Assembly: GCA_013399875.1 (NCBI GenBank)
Contig: VXAZ01005694.1
Coordinates: forward strand, 1,535,331 to 1,599,330
Source of the DNA: Gymnorhina tibicen
Taxonomy: Eukaryota > Chordata > Aves > Passeriformes > Artamidae
Reading direction: 5' to 3'
Length of the DNA: 64,000 nt
Shown here: positions 34,801-43,800 of the stretch, one piece after another
Layout of the letters: every line of letters starts with the position of its first letter
Numbering within the stretch: position 1 is the first letter of the stretch
The notes under the pieces: model-generated
What the model saw: only the letters and a program-made list of their open reading frames with translations
What the model was told of the DNA's origin: nothing
The model's database searches: none
Program-made: the position numbers and the translations under genes

Positions 34801-37800
34801 GTGTGAAGATGTGAAACGTTGGAGGAAAAAGGGGTTGGATTTGCCAAGCCTGGTGGATTATGCAGTTCTTGGAGGATGAGGAAGACACATATGGTTAACT
34901 AGATGCATGCTGGGTGCAGGGGCCTGCATATGTTTTTTAGGTAGGAGCAAGGGCTGCTTGTGTGGTTTTGTTGCTTGGTTAAGGAAAGGAAGAAATAGGA
35001 ATATGAGTCTCAATGAAACCAGAGCAGCCAGAAACATCTCAAACAACAGCTGAAGGTACATGGTACCACCAGAAGAAAAAATCCGGGAGGCAAAGGGGAT
35101 AAGCAGGAGGATACATACACTGCCCAGACAGATTCAGGGAATATTAATGGGATTAAAAGAAAATCTATTTGTCTTTCAATGCTAGCTCAACTCCTCCTTC
35201 AAACTCAGTGAGTCTCTGCACAATTTCTATCAAGGGATGCCTTGTGCTCTCAATACATGCGGGGTTTTGGACAGAGAAGCAGGAACTCCATCCCCCACTA
35301 CTGATGCTGCAATTTGAGTGAAAACTGATAATGACAAATCAATGAGTTGGATAACTGGATTAAAACGGGAAAAATCATTCTGCTAAAAGATTCTGAAACA
35401 TCATTATGCTGAGCAAAAAGTATTGCTGTATGTATCTGTGAAAACATGAAGTAATGTAGCATTAGATGAACAGAAAGGATTATTTACCTCGAATGAACAG
35501 AAAGAGAATTTGAGACAGCTTTAAAAACCGTCTTGTCCCTCAATTGCATCTGCATAAATACAATAAATTAAGAGCAATGATGCTATTTTCCATGGGCATT
35601 ATTGTCTTTGACTCAGGGTGAGCATGTTCACACCAAAGGTGTGTTTAAACACACCTGCCTGGCTTTGCTGACACACTAACCCCACAGATACTCTGTGCTT
35701 CACTGTTTGTTCAATTTTGCCTTTAGGGTACTACCCCGAAGCCATTAGTCAAAGGGCAGAGTAACAAATCAGCTGCACTCAATGTGATGTGACTCCATGA
35801 AAAAGCAGCAAGCGCAGCTTTAAACTCAAAGAGGAAAACAGCTCTGTAATCAGTCACTGACATGCATTTTCAATCATCATGTTGAAACTTGCACTACAGC
35901 TCCAGCATGGAGAAAGGCTTGAAAACAGAGGCCTCAGTTCTTTGAGATATGGCTGAAATAGTAAAATACTGTGCATCTGGAAATATATAGGAACTTCCAG
36001 AAAACTCCTGGTGAGATGGTTGGCCAGACATCCTGCCTGTCTGAATGTGAAGAAGACTTCAGTCTCTGTCAAGAAGTAAGAGGTTTCTGCTTCTTTAGTG
36101 GGGTTGCACTGAACAGTCCCAGCAGCCAAAGAGGAGACAAGCTGAGTGTCCCCAGATGGGTCAGCTACTCTTTTCCTGCCTTGAGGAATCAATCTGCTGA
36201 GCCAAGGGAGCCCAAGAAAGAGGCAATATCAGTTTCCAAAGCTTTGCCCAGCAAGGGAGGCACAACAAGGGAGGTACTAGATTAGGGTGGTACCACTGCT
36301 GATGCCATCACATATAATGTCTGAGGTGCAAAGGAAAGAAGTTACCTCACACCATCACCTATGATTAATTAACAATAGAACTGAAAATGCCTATTACACC
36401 TAAAAAGCTTTGCTGTCAGGCTGTCACATGATTCTGCAAGAACACACCAGGGAGATGTCTAAGTGCAGGCCATCTCTTGCCATGTGACGTTGATCTTGGC
36501 TGGGGAAGGCCAGGGAAAATGGCTTTCATTAAGGGATGGATTCCCTGGCACGCTAGTGAATAGGCTTGGAGAGCTGAGGAGAGCTGGAGCCCAACATTTC
36601 CCTATCCAGCGAGATCTATCACTGCAGCTAGACTGGGAATATGAATTTTTCCCTCAGAGCACGTTCAGAACAAGAGACAAGAATCTCCCGAGACCCCAAA
36701 GTGCAGAGAACTCTGTCATGTTCAAAATCAGAAAGTGAGTGACAGAGACCAGTGGCCAAGGCAGAATGGCAGGAGGCACAAACGAGGTCCTGAGCCTCAG
36801 AGCCAACACCAGGCTGCATGCTAAAGGCACAGGACATACGCTGGTGCTACAGGATGGGAAGATAATGGCAAAGAGATGTTGTCGTGATGTCGGTGGTACT
36901 GGCGCACAAGACAGAGGTGCAGAGTAAGACTGAAGGAAGAATGCTCTGACCCGAGGAGCTCAGCTGACCCCCTGGTGAGGCTTAAGATCACCAAGAGAAG
37001 ATTAAGCCATGCTGATGCCAAACTGGAGATTTTACAGGCACATCAGCAGGCTGGATGACACCAACAGACTAAACTGTATCAGTAAATTACCTCACTTTTT
37101 GGATGCAACAGAAAAACAAAGAACCTGGGTTCTCCACAGAGTAGTACAGTAAATCCAAGCCACGGCAGTTCCTAGGGTCAGTTTCAGAGCTCAAAAAGCA
37201 ATTCCTGGGCCTGAACACAAAACCATCCGACCTGGACATTTCTGCAAACAACTTAGCAAAGCAAGATACCTTTCTCCCCAACAGATAGATAGGAAGCCAG
37301 ATTTTTTTGTCAGCCTTGTGAAGAAAGTCAAAGGCAGGAGTGTCCCTTGGCAGCGTGAAATGCTGAATCTGAAAGGCCCTGGTCAGCAGGTGGACGTCCT
37401 CCAGTCCCCACATGGATGGATGCCTCCCAGCACCCCTCAGGAATTCGGAGTGCTGCATTCTTTTCCTATTTCTTCCCCAAGGCTTATCAGACACTGAGGA
37501 TGGGAATCGCTCACAGGCATAACGATCACACAGCCAGGGCAGCGTTTGATGCTCCGGGGGCTTCTGCATTGCTTCTGTGTCAAGTACCTTTGGCTTTGAA
37601 TAACAAAAAGGCAATCTCTTGAAAGATCGAAACAGAAAACAAAAAGAACCAGTGTTAGAGCTATTAACTAACCCAAGAACTAGTTACAGGTTGTTTGATA
37701 GGAAAAAATAAAGGGGAGAGAGAGAGAGATCTGAGTGCTCAAAAAGGAATGAACAAGTTCCTTTGGGGAAGATGACTGGGGGTGGGATTTGGGCAACACT

Positions 37801-40800
37801 GGTGAGGGGTGAGAGGCCCGGCAGGATGCAGGCTGCTGGCCACTGCTTTGAGGGGTTCTGCTTTCGGTTCCTGCACGGTGGGTACCCAGCCAGCACATAC
37901 TGATCTGAGCTGGCAAAGTGCAGGGAGGGATGCTGGTGGCCACACAGACAAATGAAGAGTGAGAACGGCTGCTGCACTCCCCATTCTTGCCACACACTGC
38001 TTCGTGTGTTCGCTTTTGACTTTTAAAGCATGGATTTTTTTCCCCCTTGTTTACTGTCCTGTTCTGTGTGACCTCGACAACCAACCACAAGAAGGTATGC
38101 TCCCAACAAGAAGGCACTCTGGACATGATGAAGTGAAGATCAAGCCATAGTAGTCTCTGTCTCGGGAGGGATGAACACAGTCTTCTGGATGGTCCAGAAA
38201 AAAGGAATGTACCTACGGCCCAAATTTCACCTTGTGACTGAACAGCAAGGGCTTTGGCTTTTCTGCAGTGACAATTCACTTCTCCCATCAATGACCTCCA
38301 CCTGCATCTAGCCAGGCTTCAATATGTACTTGCCAATTTTAATCCACATGCTTCTTTCTTTCTACTAGCGTTATTTGATTCTTTTTGAGGAGAAGCAGAT
38401 CAACCCTTGGGAGCTGGAGCTGATTAACTTACAAAAGACCCAAATACATCTCCTGTATTCTGAAGGAGCAAATAGGAATGGGGCTTACCGTGCTCCACAT
38501 TCAGACTGGAAGGGGATCATTACTTACTATTCATTCCTGGATCCTTGAAGAACAAGTGAAGCCAGCTTAATGCTGCATTGTTCATTCCTAGTGCCCATCA
38601 ACAGAAAGCATGCTCCCAATTCATTGCCACAAGGAAAGACAACAGTATTGCTGTGCCATAAGCACTTCTGATTGTTTGGGGGCTGCAGAGAGGACCTTAG
38701 GGTATTGCAGGGATGATGAGCACTGTGGGGAAGAAGCTGGAGTTATTGTCTTGATGATGATGGGGAAATAGGACACATGCGTGTATTACAGCACAAATCC
38801 ATATGAAACAAGCCCTTATGTGCCTTGCTGCTCATAGAAAAATACACTTAATGTCAGAGAAAAGAGTCCCCTGTGAGGCACAAAATACCTAGCGTGGGGT
38901 TGCCTTGAAGCAAATAAGCTTAGCAAATTCATTTCTTAGAACCAGCCCCACACATTACAAGTTTCTAGAGACCACGGATAAACCCAAGTTTTTACAGATA
39001 AACAGATCCTAAAGAATCCCTTCTGGGATTTGTTTCAGAACAGGTCTTTCATCTTCTTTTCTCTAAAGTTTAAACCACTGCACTGGTTGAGCCAAAAAGA
39101 AACTGAGGAAGGCTGGAAGGTAAAATGGGAGAAAAAGTAAAAGCATAGGTGACTTAGAACGGAGACTGACATGACACACCACATTATCACAGTGGCCTAG
39201 CAGCTGGCCAGCAGCCATCCCAGCTGTTCATCAAATCCACTGAGGCTAAAAGGCTCCAAAAAAATTACTTCAGATCTTCTCCAATATTCACCCTTGGGCT
39301 AAACACTGGTTTCTGAGCTTGGATGAGGTGCTGGGAAGGGGCCTGCGAAACCAACTGTGCTGGAGCAAAAATCCTGCACCAGTGTTTTGGAGATCACTGC
39401 AAGTCTCAAAAGCGAGGGCAAAGGTTTCACATCGGGTGAACTTCCACACCCCATCTGTCTCTCTCCACAATTCTTTGCCTTCTTCCTTGAAAGGAGAAGA
39501 TATTTTCACTTGCCTTCTCAGTTTCTTTTTTCATCAGTGCTTTCTTCCTCCTCTCCAGAGCACTTGGTTTGCAACATCCAGAACTTACAAATACAGCTGT
39601 CCCTTTCATATTTCATGCTCTGACACTGGCATGATGACATCACTGCAGTCTCAAAGACCCTTTGCTGACTGTTCTCTATTTCTCCTTTGAAGTTTAGCCA
39701 CCTATTCCTCCCTGTCAATGTTTTGCATAACTCCCTCTCCCCAGCAATCCAATCTGTTTGTCTCTCATCCATCTGCCCTGACAATAACGGCACAGCTTTT
39801 CCTTTTTCTTCCACCGTTTTCAGTCCTTATTCTTCACCACATCTATGGAATAGCACTTCCAGAACATGCTACCAACTTTTCTTCAAATTCTTCTTTAAAG
39901 ATTCATTTTATCCATCTGAGAATCAAAGACATTTACTTAGCTTTAGTTATATTTCAACTCTATAATTTTATTCCACTGTGCTTCTCATTAATCTCTGAAT
40001 GACCGTGTTATTTTACTGCTGTAATCTCATCCTTCCTTTCCCAACACCTGCCAGCTGCTTCATTTTCACTTTTTACCCTTTAAAAGGCTCACCTTGCATG
40101 GCTTGGCTATTATTATAATAAATATTAAAATTAGATTCAAGATGAGCAATGTAGCCACTTCATCTCCCTTGCCCCCTCACGGTATCTCCTGTGCCGGCGA
40201 TACCGGGTTGATTCCAGAGGCCATCCACCAATATCCATGATGTATGCAAGGCAGCACTTGTTAAAAGTCAGACTGTAAATAATGCTGATCTTGTTGATAT
40301 TCACTTGGCATTCATGAATATGATTCTGAGCTAGCGAGGTGCTTCCTGGCTGGGCCATGGAAGCACTTGTTGTAACCAAGGTCACTGGCACAGCTGCAAG
40401 AGCCGGCTGCTAAAACTCTTTCCAAAGGTGGTGGGCACCCGCTCTGCTGTGACTGAGCCTAGGCTGGCTGCCCCAGAGGTTATGGTATGGACCGAAGTGG
40501 TGAATTCGTTCAGATCGGTCCTTAGTGCCCTGGCTTAGCTCTCCCCACGGCCCAGTTCACACAGCATCCACGAGACCGAAATCTTGGCGCTGGTTTGCCA
40601 GCTATTCCTGTTGACATGCCACTTTATCCCCTAGACCTGACTGACAAACAGCAGTTCTGGAAGGACACAGCTCATGTAGGCACATACACAAGGGTGATTT
40701 CAAGATGTTAAGCATTTTACTGAGGTCTCTTTTACCAAAATATGAGAGCTGGGGTAACCCCCAAAGTACCTGTACCTGTAAGCTACAATCCACGCGGAAT

Positions 40801-43800
40801 AAAGGACAAGGACGGACAAAAGTGACGAAGCAGAAGGAAGAAGCAAAATACCCAGAGCTATTAAACACAGTCCTCAGAAACAGGTATTGTGCCTCAGCGG
40901 GTTAGAAGATTTCAGATTCTCTCTCTCTTTCTGATGAAAGCTCAAATAAGTGATTACAGAACGAGCGCTAGAAAACACACAGAACAGACACCGTGCTCTT
41001 GACTGGCAGCTCAACAAGCAGGAAATACAGATCTTCAGGTGCCATACTGGCAGTGTTTCCCAACGCCACCTCTAAGGATAGGAGAGAAATAATTGAGACA
41101 ATTGTGGAGAAGGGAAGAGGAGTTAAGGAATATCCTCTTATTATCCCTGTTAGAACAAACCAGGTGCAAACTACAAGCCAAAGACTCCAAGAGTAGTTTA
41201 CGGATCCCAGAAGAGCTTAAGGTGGGTGCAAAACCAATGATCCGCTTGGGAAGAAAAAAAATTCCAATGCATTAGGGAAGAAATAACAAGAAAAAAAACA
41301 ACTGAGGTTCCTAAGGAAGCAAATCCCCTCTGGTGCCACAGAAGTCAGTTAGAGAGTTTTCAGCCACAGTGATGGACCAACCTCCTGAGGTGTAAAACAA
41401 GAAAAGAATCTCACGGGGCAAAGAAAAAAAAAAAACAGCAAGAGATATTGCTTTTCTTCCTCCTCACATTCTGGCCTTTGTGCATGTTGAAAAAATAAAA
41501 CATAAGAAAAAGCAGCTAAGATGTTTTTTGAGACAAAGCAGCAGCATACAAAATGCCTCCCAATAAGAAATATGATAAAGTTACTGAAACTTTTTATGCC
41601 ATCACATTAGAAAAATAGCAAAAGTGCAATAACAGAACACTGAAGAATGAGTTTCACCCAAAATAAAGCTGAACAGCGGGAGCTTTTCTGGAATATTTTA
41701 GTTGAGTGTACACATCCATGTCACACCATCACTTCTTACTTAAAAACAGCTGCAGAAGGCTCCTGCTGCGGCCACTGCCGTTAGCTGAAGCTCTGATCTT
41801 CCTGTCTTCATACAAGTCATCAAGTCACATTTCCTGCTGGAATTAAAGTGGCAGCCCCTAGGGACTATGCAGCTACCCAATTTATCTCAGAGAGAATCTG
41901 AAGCAAGCACCAGGATTTTTTCAAACTGCTTAATTTTTTTTTTTTTTTTTGTAACCCCCCAAATTCTGCTAAGAGTTTTTCCAGGCATTTGCCTTTTGAA
42001 GCAATTAAAAGAAAACAGAAGACATTTTGAAACCTGTGCAAAAAAGCTGGGAGCAGGAAAAACCTGTGGGCAATCTCACTGGCATCAAACCAAGGCATGC
42101 CTTAGATACCCATTGCACCCATAGTAGCTACATACAGATGGTGCAGATGGTATATGCAGACTACGAGGGGTATTTATAAAACAACAAAAGCCGCAGATCA
42201 TGACACACAAGTATTTTGGCTCAGAGTAAAAAGAGGAGAGCAACGGGGAAACCATCCTGGCTCAAACCACCCGGTGCCAGGCAAGGACAGCTACAGGGTC
42301 ATGGCTAAAGATGCAGAAATGCAGGCAACTGGTTTTTGTCCTGTACTTCTACAGTATTTAACACAGCAAGAACCAGGTCAAGGGAGTGCTCCTAACAGCT
42401 ATGATAGGTTATGATGAATAAGAGTTTGGAGAAGATCATGTAGCATCCCATTAAGTAGTCTCTGTAGTTAAACACAGCTATCCATAACTCAAAGAAAGTC
42501 TTACGTTACCAGACATTCAACACTCCTTAGCCATCAAGCAGGGTAAAAAGCAGTCTCTCTCTTGCATGTGATTCTTTTTTTTTTTTTAAAAAGTCTGCCA
42601 TAAATAATATCAAAACCAAGGCAAAGTTGCTCTACTTCAAAACCAAGGATCATAGAACCCTAGAAAAGTATTAATCTCCTTTTTTTTTTTTTCAAAGAAT
42701 GGAAAGCAAATCAAACTAAAGCATGTTAAATTGAACATTAGAAGGGCTCTCAGCCACTTCCAAAATTACTTGAGAGAGCACATTATAATTAGCAAAGGTA
42801 TGTGACAGTTTTATACCCCTCTATGATGCATGATTAAAGCCAGGCAGCCCAGCTCTGCCGCGAGTCCTGCGTGCCGTCAAAACAGATGTGACAAGAACTG
42901 TGAGCTGCTCCCAGACAGACTCTGAGAAAGCAGAGGCAGATAACGTTTTGGCCATCAAAGATGCAAGACCCGATACAAAACTAATTAAACCTCGAGACCC
43001 CTCAGAGAGGTGGGCAGACTGAGGTTTTATGAAGTGTCCTGGGCTTGAGCCGCAGTGCTCCAGCCCAAGAACGAGCACGAGAACAAGCTCCTGCCTTTCT
43101 CTCTGAGGTGCAACAGGGAACAAAAGTTTACAGCCTTGATGTTAACAGCTCACAGCCTCAGCAGGAGGATGCAGGGCACAAATGACTGGAGAGATGCTGC
43201 AGTAACGCCACCAGGATGATCTGTGGCACTGCTGATTGTTCCCACCCAAGACAGATACCTCTTGTCTGTGTGCAACAGAGAAGTATGGAGTCCTGGGCCA
43301 CTGTGAAAAGCCAAGTCTGAACTCCACACAAATTCTACCTCTTACATTTGCATGTCTTTGTCAGCTGAGCACTCAAAAAATCGATCAGAGGCTCAGCTCC
43401 TTACCACTAACTGTGGGAAAACAAGGTACAGCAGGGAAGCTGTGCATCAGCCAAGACCTATGCCTCTTGAACTGGGGTTAGAGGGGAAAAAGGTGTTGGA
43501 AAGCAACATGTAAGGAACGTGGAGAATTTTAGGCTTTTGGATGAATATTCCACAGTTGGTTTTAAGTGTGAAACAGTGTGGCAAGTTTGTTTTCTGAGAA
43601 GTATATCCAAGCCATCGTGTTTATTCTTATTTACTTACATATTTTCATATTTAGACTACATCTTAATGCTTGCTTCTTCCTTCATGACATCCCCCTGCAT
43701 ACAGCACCTTTCTGTTTCCAGGTAGCCTCCCCCATTGCTTCCTCTGCAGTGCCTCAGAGCTCACCTCTCCAACATCCCAGCAGCTTCAGGCAGTTTTCCT

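Noticed and set aside
37087..37614. 175-codon minus-strand frame in intron 2
   Set aside because: No recognisable family and no acceptor/donor pair giving a plausible exon; probably chance. The same holds for the 34352-34888, 37680-38291, 54472-54999, 55782-56258 and 62614-63180 frames.
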